Source of the DNA: Serpens sp035497635
GTDB taxonomy: Bacteria > Pseudomonadota > Gammaproteobacteria > Pseudomonadales > Pseudomonadaceae
NCBI GenBank assembly: GCA_035497635.1
Contig: DATJDB010000091.1
Location: 1 to 20,427 of the forward strand
Length of the DNA stretch: 20,427 nt
Reading direction: 5' to 3'
Below are positions 13,647 to 20,427 of this stretch, one piece after another. The first letter of the stretch is position 1, and the number at the start of each line of letters is the position of its first letter. The position numbers were made by a program, and so were the translations under genes. The notes beneath the pieces were generated by a model. The model saw only the letters and a list, made by a program, of their open reading frames with translations, searched no databases and had not been told where the DNA came from.

Positions 13647-14222
13647 CTAGCCCAGGCGCGACAGCTTGAGCAGGTGCCGCAGGTCCTCCAGTACGGCCTT
13701 GCCGGACACCCCGCCGGGGTAACCGAGCACCAGATTGCCCAGCGGATCGACGATCCACAGCCGCGCGGCCTTCTGACCGAAACCGGCGTAGCGCGCGGCT
13801 TCCAGCGGCAGGCGCTTGAGCTGCGGGTATTCCCGCTCCAGCTGCGCGGCGTAGTCCGCATCCAGCGCGCCGCTCAGGGCCAGGGCATGGCTGGCGCGGC
13901 TCGCCTCGCGGCCCAGGCCGATATGGATCTGCCGCGCCAGATAAACCAGCTCGCGACACTCCGCCGCGCATCCATTCGCGTCGGTGACCAGCAACCGCCA
14001 GCCGGCCGCTGCGGAGCCGGTCACGCCCAGGTCGGCGAGCGTTTGTCCGCCGCCCTGCAACTGGCCATGGAAGGTGCGGCCCTCCGGCACCCAGAAACGC
14101 CACTGGTACATGGCGGTCGCCAGCAATATGGGGCCGATCACCACCAGCAGGATGAGCAGCAGTTGCAGCCGACCGCGACCGGTTGGACGGGTCTGATGTT
14201 CAAGGTGCAGCGACTGATGCAT
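13647..14222 (-). CDS. Membrane-anchored Sco/thioredoxin-like protein with CxxxC
   Basis: The 191-aa product has one N-terminal anchor (about 19-38) and a periplasmic part. Residues 76-92 (RLLVTDANGCAAECREL) hold Cys85 and Cys89 in a CxxxC arrangement, the spacing found in Sco copper chaperones. Near the end, LWIVDPLGNLVLGYPG (155-170) resembles the conserved strand-turn of thioredoxin-fold proteins, but the Sco copper-ligand histidine is not obvious there. It corresponds to the unnamed gene between surf1 and ctaA in other Pseudomonas cox loci (PA0111 from memory). AAGGGAGG before the ATG supports the start, which lies 23 bases inside the end of surf1. A role in CuA assembly or cysteine reduction is likely from context but unproven. 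Confidence 0.88.
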   Translation of the reverse strand: MHQSLHLEHQTRPTGRGRLQLLLILLVVIGPILLATAMYQWRFWVPEGRTFHGQLQGGGQTLADLGVTGSAAAGWRLLVTDANGCAAECRELVYLARQIHIGLGREASRASHALALSGALDADYAAQLEREYPQLKRLPLEAARYAGFGQKAARLWIVDPLGNLVLGYPGGVSGKAVLEDLRHLLKLSRLG

Positions 14223-14946
14223 GACGAGCCTCCCTTGCCCGATGAATGCCCAGGTGAATGAACAGCGCCAGCAGCGCCACGGCCAGGCCGAACCACTGCA
14301 CGGCGTAGCCCTGATGTTTCTGCGGCGCCATGGACACGCTGGGCCAGTTGGGCGTCAGCGCGGCCGGTCCCGGTTCGAGGCGCAGTTCCAGCAGCACGCC
14401 GGGGCGGCGCAGTTCTTGCCAGATCGCCAGCGGCTCCAGGCGATTGATCAGCCGCGGCCAGCCCGTGGCGCTACCCACCGCCAGCAGGCCGCGACCCGGC
14501 GGGACATAGGCCCAGGCAGTGAGTTGCAGCTCGCCGCTCGGCGTGTCGATGCGCGGCGGCACGCGCCGGTCTGGCCAGGGCATCCAGCCGCGATTGACCA
14601 ACAGCCAGCGGCCGCTGGGTCGGTCCATGAACGGCTGCAGAACCTCCACGCCCACCTGTCCTCGATGCACGCGGTTGTCGAGCAGCAGGCTGTGGGCCGG
14701 GTCGAAACGTCCCCGCAGCTGCACCCGCATGAATGCCGGCTCGGGCTCGGCCAGCAGCTGCAGCACCGGGACCGGCGACGCCTCGCGGCGCTGCGCCTCG
14801 GTCGCCAGGATCTGGCGCTTTTCCTCGGCGCGCGATAGCTGCCAGAAGCCCAGAAAAACCAGCAGCGGCAGCAGCAGCGCCACCGCCAGGCTTGGCAATC
14901 CGCCCGGCCGGAAGCGGGGTCCGGGCTGTCTATACTGCTTCCCCAC
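14200..14946 (-). CDS. SURF1 family oxidase assembly protein
   Basis: Surf1 is an inner-membrane protein that helps insert heme A into subunit I. The 248-aa product shows the two-helix layout: a first helix at about 18-37 followed by FWQLSRAEEK, a large periplasmic domain, and a second helix near the end preceded by GYAVQWF (213-219), the family signature. LLVNRGWMP in the middle is also typical. The frame is open to 15069, but the GTG at 14946 is chosen since GGAGG lies four bases before it and the first helix then falls at the usual place. The first codons overlap the candidate promoter of the divergent DUF2909 gene, whose start is 22 bases away. Confidence 0.93.
   Translation of the reverse strand: MGKQYRQPGPRFRPGGLPSLAVALLLPLLVFLGFWQLSRAEEKRQILATEAQRREASPVPVLQLLAEPEPAFMRVQLRGRFDPAHSLLLDNRVHRGQVGVEVLQPFMDRPSGRWLLVNRGWMPWPDRRVPPRIDTPSGELQLTAWAYVPPGRGLLAVGSATGWPRLINRLEPLAIWQELRRPGVLLELRLEPGPAALTPNWPSVSMAPQKHQGYAVQWFGLAVALLALFIHLGIHRAREARHASVAAP
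14930..14936 (+). promoter_or_regulatory. Candidate sigma-S-type -10 (CTATACT) for the DUF2909 gene
   Basis: The heptamer CTATACT lies 32 bases before the DUF2909 GTG, inside the first codons of surf1 on the other strand. It matches the -10 element preferred by RpoS, including the C just before TATACT. The same 12 bases GCTGTCTATACT also precede coxB. No -35 box is evident, which sigma-S promoters tolerate. Not experimentally tested. Confidence 0.5.
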
Positions 14947-14968
14947 TTCACCTCCCCCGGAGTGGCGC

Positions 14969-15163
14969 GTGCTCAAGGCAGCGATTCTCCTGTTGTTGCT
15001 GGCCATCCTGGCGAGCCTCTTTTCGGCCCTGTATTTCATGCTCAGGGACACGGGCCGCTCGAACCGCATGGTCTATGCCCTGTATGTCCGGGTCCTGCTC
15101 TCCGCCCTGGCCCTGGCGCTGATCGCCTGGGGCTTTTTCAGCGGCCAGCTTCAAAGCACGTAA
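14969..15163 (+). CDS. DUF2909 twin-transmembrane small protein
   Basis: The 64-aa product starts with GTG (MLKAAILLLLLAILASLF) and has two helices at about 4-24 and 36-58 joined by a short basic loop (RDTGRSNRM). This matches the DUF2909/twin-transmembrane family found in the same place in other Pseudomonas cox loci. GGAG lies six bases before the start. It is encoded opposite to the cox genes, between coxC and surf1; its last 13 bases overlap the end of convergent coxC. The function is unknown; conserved position suggests a small oxidase-associated membrane protein. Confidence 0.9.
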   Translation: MLKAAILLLLLAILASLFSALYFMLRDTGRSNRMVYALYVRVLLSALALALIAWGFFSGQLQST

Positions 15164-16044
15164 ACGAACACGAACAGGCAGATCCACACCACATCCACGA
15201 AGTGCCAGTACCAGGCCGCCGCCTCGAAGCCGAAATGATCGTCCGGGGTGAAGTGGCCGCGCAGCACTCGAAAGAACATCACGCTGAGCATGATGACGCC
15301 GATGGTCACGTGGGCGCCGTGGAAGCCGGTGAGCATGAAGAAGGTGGCGCCGTAGATGCCCGAACCCAGCGTCAGGCCCAGTTCGGTGTAGGCGTGGATA
15401 TATTCCTCTGCCTGCAGCACCAGGAAGGCGAAGCCCAGCAGCAGGGTCAGCCCCAGCCACAGCCTGAGCGGTGCGCGCTGGTTGCGGCGCAGGGCGTGGT
15501 GGGCAAAGGTCAGGGTGAAACTGGAGGTGACCAGCAGGAGGGTGTTGATCAGCGGCAGGCCCCAGGCGCTGATCACCTCGCTGGGGCCAGGAAACACCTT
15601 GGGATCAGGGTTGTTCAGCAGCGGCCAGCGGTATTCGAAGCCGGGCCAGAGCATGTTGCTGATGCCCTTGTCGCCGTCGCCGCCCAGCCAGGGGCCGACC
15701 CAGTAGCGGATGTAGAACAGCGCGCCGAAGAAGGCGGCGAAGAACATCACTTCGGAGAAGATGAACCAGCTCATGCCCCAGCGGAACGAGCGATCCATCT
15801 GCGCGCTGTACAGGCCGGCGCGGTTTTCCCGCACCACCGAGCCGAACCAGCCGAAGAACATCCAGATCAGCAGCAGTACGCCGATGAAGAAGATCAGCGG
15901 CCCGCTGGCGCTGTCGCGTTCGGCCGACAGGTCGTTGAACCAGTGGCCCAGCCCGGTGACGGTGACCAGCAGGCCGAGGCTGGCAATGATCGGCCAGCGG
16001 CTCTGGGCGGGGACGTAATACGGCTCATGGGATTGGGTAGCCAT
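15151..16044 (-). CDS. coxC: Cytochrome c oxidase subunit III (aa3 type)
   Basis: Subunit III stabilises the catalytic core and proton uptake of the aa3 oxidase. The 297-aa product has seven helices. Family motifs are FIFSEVMFFAAFFGALF with the conserved buried Glu, QAEEYIHA, TGFHGAHVTIGV and the C-terminal WYWHFVDVVWICLF. GAGGAG lies six bases before the ATG, which overlaps the cox11 stop by one base (TGATG). The frame is open to 16200, but the upstream part lies inside cox11. The 204-base gap to surf1 downstream is taken up by the opposite-strand DUF2909 gene. Confidence 0.97.
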   Translation of the reverse strand: MATQSHEPYYVPAQSRWPIIASLGLLVTVTGLGHWFNDLSAERDSASGPLIFFIGVLLLIWMFFGWFGSVVRENRAGLYSAQMDRSFRWGMSWFIFSEVMFFAAFFGALFYIRYWVGPWLGGDGDKGISNMLWPGFEYRWPLLNNPDPKVFPGPSEVISAWGLPLINTLLLVTSSFTLTFAHHALRRNQRAPLRLWLGLTLLLGFAFLVLQAEEYIHAYTELGLTLGSGIYGATFFMLTGFHGAHVTIGVIMLSVMFFRVLRGHFTPDDHFGFEAAAWYWHFVDVVWICLFVFVYVL

Positions 16045-16571
16045 CAAAGTCTCCTCTCCGGGCGGCCGGTAATGTCGAACAGTGTGTAGCCAAGGGTCAG
16101 GTGGTGGACATCGCGCGGCAGGTCGCGATCGACGATGAAGCGCACCGGCATCTCGATCCGCTCGCCCGGCTGCAGCACCTGCTGGGTGAAGCAGAAGCAC
16201 TCGGTCTTGTGAAACCAGGCGGCGGCCCGCGCAGGCGCCACGCTGGGCACCGCCTGGGCGGTCATCGGTCGGTCGGTGGGGTTGACCGCGACAAAGCGCA
16301 CTTCATGGCTGGCGCCGGGATGCACACGCACCTCGGCCTGCAGCGGCTCGAAGGTCCAGACCATGCCCTCGGCGTTGGTGGCCAGGAACTGCACACGCAC
16401 CGCGCGGCTGACATCGGCTTCCTGCCGGCCCTGGTACTGGCCGGCGGTCTTGCCGTTGATGCCGAAGGCCTGGCACATCACCTCGTACAGCGGCACCAGC
16501 GCAAAGCCGAAGCCGAACATCACCACCACCAGCAGCAGCAGGCGGGTGACCAGGCGCGGGGTGCTGGTCAT
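16044..16571 (-). CDS. ctaG: Cox11-type copper chaperone for CuB
   Basis: Cox11 delivers copper to the CuB site of subunit I. The 175-aa product has one N-terminal anchor (about 8-30) with the conserved Cys33 (YEVMCQAFG) just after it, then a periplasmic beta domain with the copper motif ECFCFTQQ (Cys125 and Cys127). The ATG at 16571 overlaps the coxA stop (ATGA) and has GGAGG before it. Proteobacterial Cox11 is often named CtaG; it is unrelated to the caa3_CtaG protein of the second cluster. Confidence 0.96.
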   Translation of the reverse strand: MTSTPRLVTRLLLLVVVMFGFGFALVPLYEVMCQAFGINGKTAGQYQGRQEADVSRAVRVQFLATNAEGMVWTFEPLQAEVRVHPGASHEVRFVAVNPTDRPMTAQAVPSVAPARAAAWFHKTECFCFTQQVLQPGERIEMPVRFIVDRDLPRDVHHLTLGYTLFDITGRPERRL

Positions 16572-18157
16572 TTCACCTCCGGTGGCACCTGGAAGGTGTG
16601 ATAGGGCGCTGGCGAGGGCACGCTCCATTCCAGTCCTTCCGCGCCGTCCCACGGCTTGGCGGCGGCCGGGCGGCCACCGCGAATGCACTTGATGACGATA
16701 AACAGGAACAGCAGCTGGGTGGCGCCGAACAGAAAGGCACCGATGCTCGCCACCATGTTGAAGTTAGCGAACATCAGGTTGTAGTCGGGAATGCGCCGCG
16801 GCATGCCGGCCAGGCCGAGGAAGTGCATGGGGAAGAAGGCCAGGTTCATGCCCACGAACGACAGCCAGAAGTGCAGTTTGGCCAGGGTCTCGTCATACAG
16901 GTGCCCGGTCCACTTGGGCAGCCAGTAGTAGGCCGAGGCGAAGATGCCGAAGATCGCCCCCGGCACCAGCACGTAGTGGAAATGCGCTACGACGAAGTAG
17001 GTGTCGTGGTACTGGAAGTCCGCCGGGGCGATGGCCAGCATCAGGCCGGAGAAACCGCCGATGCTGAACAGGATGACGAAGGCCACGGCGAACAGCATCG
17101 GCGCCTCGAAGGTCATCGAACCCTGCCACATGGTGCTCACCCAGTTGAACACCTTCACCCCGGTGGGCACGGCGATCAGCATGGTGGCGTACATGAAGAA
17201 CAGCTGGCCGGTGAGCGGGACCCCCACGGTAAACATGTGGTGGGCCCAGACCAGGAACGACAGGAAGGCGATGGCGCCGGTGGCGTAGACCATGGAGGTG
17301 TAGCCGAACAGCGGCTTGCGGCTGAAGGCGGGGATGATTGCGCTGATCGCGCCGAAGGCCGGCAGGATCATGATGTACACCTCGGGATGGCCGAAGAACC
17401 AGAACACGTGCTGGAACAGCACCGGATCACCGCCCCCCGCCGCGCTGAAGAAGCTGGTGCCGAAGTGGATGTCCATCAGCATCATGGTCACCACGCCGGC
17501 CAGCACCGGCATCACGGCAATCAGCAGAAAGGCAGTGATCAGCCAGGTCCAGACGAACAACGGCATCTTCATCAGCGTCATGCCCGGCGCGCGCAAATTG
17601 AGCACCGTGGCGATGACGTTGATGGCGCCCATGATCGAGCTGATGCCCATCAGGTGGATGGCGAAGATGAAGAAGGTCGCCGACTCGGGCGCGTAGGTGG
17701 TGGACAGCGGCGCGTAGAAGGTCCAGCCGAAGTTGGGTCCGCCACCCTCCATGAACAGCGTGCTGACCAGCAGGCCGAAGGCCGCCGGCAGCAGCCAGAA
17801 GCTGAAGTTGTTCATGCGCGGCAGGGCCATGTCCGGCGCGCCGATCATCAGCGGGATCATCCAGTTGGCCAGGCCGACGAAGGCCGGCATCACCGCGCCG
17901 AAGACCATGATCAGGCCGTGCATGGTGGTCATCTGGTTGAAGAACTCCGGCTGCACGATCTGCAGGCCCGGCTGGAACAGCTCGGCGCGGATCACCATGG
18001 CGAAGGTACCGCCGAGCAGGAAGGCGCAGAAGCTGAACCACAGATAGAGGCTGCCGATGTCCTTGTGGTTGGTGGTCAGCACCCAGCGCATCAGGCCTTT
18101 GGCCGGGCCGTGGTGGTCATGCACGGCATGACCGTGGTCGATCACTGCATCGCTCAT
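16568..18157 (-). CDS. coxA: Cytochrome c oxidase subunit I (aa3 type)
   Basis: This is the catalytic subunit of the standard aa3 oxidase, 529 aa with twelve helices. Ligands are His80 and His394 (heme a), His392 (heme a3), and His257, His306 and His307 (CuB), with cross-linking Tyr261 in FGHPEVYI. The proton routes are complete: D-channel Asp109, Asn98, Asn116, Asn180 and Glu259; K-channel Lys335 in PTGVKVFNW. The ATG at 18157 gives MSDAVIDHGHAVHDHHG, like other Pseudomonas CoxA; the ATG at 18166 (three residues longer, with AGGA eight bases upstream) is an equal alternative. The gene lies 13 bases after coxB and overlaps cox11 by four bases. Confidence 0.97.
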   Translation of the reverse strand: MSDAVIDHGHAVHDHHGPAKGLMRWVLTTNHKDIGSLYLWFSFCAFLLGGTFAMVIRAELFQPGLQIVQPEFFNQMTTMHGLIMVFGAVMPAFVGLANWMIPLMIGAPDMALPRMNNFSFWLLPAAFGLLVSTLFMEGGGPNFGWTFYAPLSTTYAPESATFFIFAIHLMGISSIMGAINVIATVLNLRAPGMTLMKMPLFVWTWLITAFLLIAVMPVLAGVVTMMLMDIHFGTSFFSAAGGGDPVLFQHVFWFFGHPEVYIMILPAFGAISAIIPAFSRKPLFGYTSMVYATGAIAFLSFLVWAHHMFTVGVPLTGQLFFMYATMLIAVPTGVKVFNWVSTMWQGSMTFEAPMLFAVAFVILFSIGGFSGLMLAIAPADFQYHDTYFVVAHFHYVLVPGAIFGIFASAYYWLPKWTGHLYDETLAKLHFWLSFVGMNLAFFPMHFLGLAGMPRRIPDYNLMFANFNMVASIGAFLFGATQLLFLFIVIKCIRGGRPAAAKPWDGAEGLEWSVPSPAPYHTFQVPPEVK

Positions 18158-18170
18158 GTCCGTCATGTCC

Positions 18171-19295
18171 TCATTCCTGGGCCTGTTTGAAGGCCAGCAC
18201 ATCCTGTGGAGTCAGCATGTCGCCGACGCTGTTGCCGATCGCGTTGCGCTCGTAGGTCACCACGGCGGCGATGTCCACTTCCGACAGCTGGCGACCGAAG
18301 GCGGCCATGGCGGTGCCCGGCTTGCCGTTGAAGACGATGTTCAGGTGTCCGTCCATCGGCCCGGTGGTGATCGGCGAGCCCTTGAGCGCCGGAAACATCG
18401 GCGGCAGGCCCTCGCCATTGGCCTGGTGGCAGGCCGAGCAGTAGGTCTGGTAGACCTGCTGGCCGCGCTCGACCAGTTCTTCGCGGGTCCATTCCTTGCC
18501 GGTCAGCTCCTTGAGCTGCGCGGCCTCGGCCTTGCGCTCGGCCAGCCAGGTGGCGTAATCAGCCTGGCTCTTGGCTTCCACCACCACCGGCATGAAGCCG
18601 TGGTCCTTGCCGCACAGCTCGGTGCACTGACCACGATAAAGGCCCGGCTCCTCGATGCGCGTCCAGGATTCGTTGATGAAGCCGGGGATAGCGTCCTTCT
18701 TCACCGCCAGGGCGGGCACCCACCAGGAGTGAATGACGTCGGCGGCGGTGATCAGAAAGCGCACCTTGGCGCCGACCGGCACCACCAGCGGGTTGTCCAC
18801 TTCGAGCAGGTAGTGTTCGCCCTTGGGCGCCAGGTTGTTCATCTGCTCGCGGGGGGTGGTCAGGTTGCTGAAGAACTCGACGTCCTCACCCAGGTACTTG
18901 TAGTGCCACTTCCACTGGTAGCCGGTGACCTGGATGTCCACGTCGGATTCGGAGGTGTCGTAGATGTCGATCAGCGTGCGGGTGGCCGGCACCGCCATGC
19001 CGATGAGGATCAGCAGCGGAATGATCGTCCACAGCACCTCGACGCGGGTATTTTCGTGAAAGTGCGCCGGCTGCTGGCCGGTGGAGCGGCGGTGGATGAT
19101 CATCGACCAGATCATCACGCTGAACACCAGCACGCCGATGACCACGCAGATCCAGAAGATGGTCATGTGCAGATCGAACACCGAACGACCAACTTCGGTG
19201 GCGCCCCGGTGCATGTTGACGTCCCAGGCCGCCAGGGCTGAAGTGTGCAGCGCCCCGAGCAGCAGACCCATCCAGAGTCGTGGATGTCGCATCAT
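18171..19295 (-). CDS. coxB: Cytochrome c oxidase subunit II with cytochrome c domain (aa3 locus)
   Basis: Subunit II takes electrons from the periplasm and passes them through CuA to subunit I. The 374-aa product has a signal peptide ending ALA before AWDVNM, two helices (about 43-67 and 87-108), a cupredoxin domain with CuA ligands His189, Cys224, Glu226, Cys228, His232 and Met235 (GQCTELCGKDHGFM), and a C-terminal cytochrome c domain with CSACH (286-290) and likely axial Met330 (PGTAMAAF). Glu86 in VEVLWT matches the Glu at the mouth of the K-channel. The start is one of two adjacent ATGs, with GGGAG upstream; the first is used. It is the first gene of the aa3 operon, about 100 bases after a candidate promoter. 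Confidence 0.96.
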   Translation of the reverse strand: MMRHPRLWMGLLLGALHTSALAAWDVNMHRGATEVGRSVFDLHMTIFWICVVIGVLVFSVMIWSMIIHRRSTGQQPAHFHENTRVEVLWTIIPLLILIGMAVPATRTLIDIYDTSESDVDIQVTGYQWKWHYKYLGEDVEFFSNLTTPREQMNNLAPKGEHYLLEVDNPLVVPVGAKVRFLITAADVIHSWWVPALAVKKDAIPGFINESWTRIEEPGLYRGQCTELCGKDHGFMPVVVEAKSQADYATWLAERKAEAAQLKELTGKEWTREELVERGQQVYQTYCSACHQANGEGLPPMFPALKGSPITTGPMDGHLNIVFNGKPGTAMAAFGRQLSEVDIAAVVTYERNAIGNSVGDMLTPQDVLAFKQAQE

Positions 19296-19397
19296 TGCGC
19301 TCCCTATCGTTCTTGTTGTCTGCCGACAGGAACGGACGAGACCGCTGACTTCGCCGCTCTGGCCTCAGGCCGGTCGGGAGTACGTCGTTCGCCTCGG

Positions 19398-19404
19398 AGT
19401 ATAG
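19398..19404 (-). promoter_or_regulatory. Candidate sigma-S-type -10 (CTATACT) for the aa3 operon
   Basis: CTATACT on the minus strand lies about 100 bases before the coxB ATG, in a GC-rich gap with no other -10-like sequence noticed. P. aeruginosa cox genes are reported to depend on RpoS and starvation, and this heptamer fits the sigma-S -10 element. The surrounding GCTGTCTATACT is identical to that before the DUF2909 gene. Confidence 0.55.
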
Positions 19405-19432
19405 ACAGCGCGCCGGGGGCGCCAGGGGAGCC

Positions 19433-19453
19433 GACCGCCGGCGACCGGCGGTC
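19433..19453. terminator. Hairpin after the carbonic anhydrase gene
   Basis: A perfect 9-bp GC stem (GACCGCCGG / CCGGCGGTC) with a three-base loop lies 30 bases after the carbonic anhydrase stop and about 30 bases upstream of the candidate coxB -10 box. No T-run follows, so intrinsic termination may be weak; it could instead bind a regulator, or simply separate the two transcripts. Confidence 0.5.
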
Positions 19454-19483
19454 ATGGGCGGCCAGGCAGGCCGCTGGAGGGAA

Positions 19484-20209
19484 TCAGCCGCGCGAGAAGC
19501 GCGCGCGCGGGGTGGCCATCGGTACCACGTCACCATCGAGCGGCAGGAAGCTGCCGTGCGCGGCGTCATAGGCCAGGATGGCGCTGCTCTCGATGTCGTA
19601 CACCCAGCCATGGATGAACAGCTGCCCACTGGCCAGGCGCGCCGCCACCGAGGGGTGGGTGCGCAGATGATCGAGCTGGGCGACCACGTTTTCCTCGGTG
19701 AGGATCTGCAGGGTGTCGTGGTGGCCGCAGCCGCAGTTCTCCTCGACCACGCGCAGCGCGACCTCGGAATGGCGCAGCCAGGCCTTTACCGTGGGCATGC
19801 GTTCCAGGCTCTGCGGATCGAGCACCGCCTTCATGGCGCCGCAGTCGGAATGGCCGCAGACGATGATGTGCTGCACGCCCAGGGCCAGCACGGCATATTC
19901 GATAGCCGTAGAGACCCCCCCCATCATTTGCCCGTATGGTGGCACCACGTTACCGACGTTGCGGGTCACGAACAGGTCGCCGGGAGAACTCTGGGTGATC
20001 AGTTCCGGCACGATGCGCGAGTCGGCGCAGGTAATGAACATCGCACGCGGGTTCTGCGCCGTGGCCAGCGCCTTGAACAGTTCCACCTGCTCGGGAAAAA
20101 CTTCCTGACGGAAACGCCGAAAGCCATTGACGATGCTGGCCAGTGCCTCCTCAGCGTTTTCGCTGCCGGTACGAACCTGGATCGGAATAGCCTTGTGCTT
20201 GTACGGCAT
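19484..20209 (-). CDS. Beta-class carbonic anhydrase
   Basis: This cytoplasmic zinc enzyme interconverts carbon dioxide and bicarbonate. The 241-aa product has the beta-class zinc ligands Cys61, His120 and Cys123 with the Asp63-Arg65 dyad (TCADSR, CGHSDCG), and FVTRNVGNVVPPYG typical of the bacterial branch. It matches the carbonic anhydrase beside the cox locus in P. aeruginosa (PA0102 from memory). The ATG at 20209 gives the expected MPYKHK start; the ribosome site is weak (GAGG nine or so bases upstream). It is transcribed in the same direction as the cox operon but separated by 188 bases with a hairpin and a candidate promoter. Confidence 0.95.
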   Translation of the reverse strand: MPYKHKAIPIQVRTGSENAEEALASIVNGFRRFRQEVFPEQVELFKALATAQNPRAMFITCADSRIVPELITQSSPGDLFVTRNVGNVVPPYGQMMGGVSTAIEYAVLALGVQHIIVCGHSDCGAMKAVLDPQSLERMPTVKAWLRHSEVALRVVEENCGCGHHDTLQILTEENVVAQLDHLRTHPSVAARLASGQLFIHGWVYDIESSAILAYDAAHGSFLPLDGDVVPMATPRARFSRG

Positions 20210-20223
20210 TTCTTGAAACCTCG

Positions 20224-20304
20224 GTTCTAGAACGGATTTTGCACTGCAAGACGAAAAGCCGACCCGGCAGAGTCACAGGCGGTTGTCGCCCCGAGAACTA
20301 TATC
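20224..20304. promoter_or_regulatory. Divergent regulatory region with palindrome and AT-rich box
   Basis: The 183-base gap between carbonic anhydrase and the divergent right-edge gene holds a perfect palindrome GTTCTAGAAC (20224-20233) just upstream of the carbonic anhydrase ATG, and an AT-rich box ACTATATC (20297-20304). Read on the minus strand the box gives TATAGT, a fair -10 for carbonic anhydrase; on the plus strand it gives CTATAT. No matching -35 box was found in either direction, so this is tentative. Confidence 0.3.
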
Positions 20305-20392
20305 CTCGAATCGTCGATAACGAGGGTGATGATCAACCGCAGTCTCGATGCGCCAACTAAGGTTTGGCATAAAGCGTATTCCAGGAGCCGCC

Positions 20393-20427
20393 ATGAACTT
20401 GTCTTCCATGCGCGCAATCATCCGCCA
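20393..20427 (+). CDS. Start of an unidentified gene running off the right edge
   Basis: CCAGGAG lies five bases before an ATG that opens the frame MNLSSMRAIIR to the window edge. The good ribosome site and divergent placement relative to carbonic anhydrase support a real gene start. Only 11 full codons are visible, so no family can be named; SulP-type anion transporters are found next to carbonic anhydrase in some pseudomonads, which makes that a possibility only. Confidence 0.5.
   Translation, partial: MNLSSMRAIIR

Noticed and set aside
16598..18190. 530-aa plus-strand open frame opposite coxA
   Set aside because: Same reason: low-complexity shadow of a membrane protein gene, with no recognisable domain.
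20366..20385. Possible sigma-54 promoter (TTGGCATAAAGCGT) before the right-edge gene
   Set aside because: The GG of the -24 element is present, but no GC dinucleotide falls at the -12 spacing.
20227..20421. 64-aa minus-strand open frame at the right edge
   Set aside because: It covers the ribosome site and start of the divergent plus-strand gene, lacks its own clear ribosome site, and its sequence resembles no family known to me.
1..20427. CRISPR array, insertion sequence, tRNA, rRNA, prophage or defence system
   Set aside because: None was seen: coding density is near complete, with recognised metabolic genes throughout, and the only repeats are two REP doublets and one short degenerate tandem array.

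Overview
The window looks like chromosomal DNA of a Pseudomonas-type gammaproteobacterium. It is GC-rich, has compact operons with ATGA/TGATG overlaps, carries Pseudomonas-style REP hairpin pairs, and follows the gene order beta-carbonic anhydrase, coxB-coxA-cox11-coxC-DUF2909-surf1-ctaA-cyoE-sco1, metNIQ, katE. From memory, P. putida KT2440 has the same order (about PP_0100 to PP_0115) and P. aeruginosa has the cox part (PA0102 to PA0114). Identity is inferred from protein resemblance and synteny; no search was run.

Layout, left to right. The end of an unidentified gene (2-217) and a REP doublet (242-314) precede katE (minus strand, large-subunit catalase HPII). Divergent from katE is the methionine ABC importer metN-metI-metQ (2639-5143, plus), closed by a strong hairpin (5160-5190) and a second, different REP doublet (5219-5288). 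Next is a minus-strand cluster for a second heme-copper oxidase (5315-9967): a subunit II lipoprotein with a C-terminal cytochrome c domain, a fused subunit I+III protein of 839 aa, an orphan 112-aa three-helix membrane protein, and a caa3-type CtaG copper factor. A plus-strand DUF2231 membrane gene (9980-10447) and a minus-strand HemJ/CopD-like membrane gene (10450-10875) are packed against it, followed by a short imperfect tandem repeat. From 19295 down to 11051 (minus) lies the standard aa3-type cytochrome c oxidase locus: coxB, coxA, cox11, coxC, surf1, a Sco-like CxxxC protein, ctaA, cyoE and sco1, with a small DUF2909 gene inserted on the opposite strand. A beta-carbonic anhydrase (19484-20209, minus) and the first codons of a divergent plus-strand gene close the window.

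How they work together. The right-hand locus encodes a complete aa3 oxidase and its assembly line: heme O and heme A synthesis by CyoE and CtaA, copper delivery by Cox11 and Sco1, and heme insertion by Surf1. The left-hand locus encodes a second oxidase that probably borrows heme A from the same CyoE/CtaA enzymes but brings its own, unrelated CtaG factor. Both oxidases have CuA and a covalent cytochrome c domain in subunit II.

The most interesting observation concerns proton uptake in the second oxidase. Its heme and CuB ligands, the active-site Tyr and the D-channel Asp and Glu are intact. The K-channel lysine, however, is Gln340, the subunit II Glu at the K-channel mouth is missing, and the three conserved D-channel asparagines are Val102, Ser120 and Glu185. 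The neighbouring coxA/coxB keep the canonical residue at every one of these positions. The second cluster also appears to be an insertion between sco1 and metQ relative to the remembered P. putida order.
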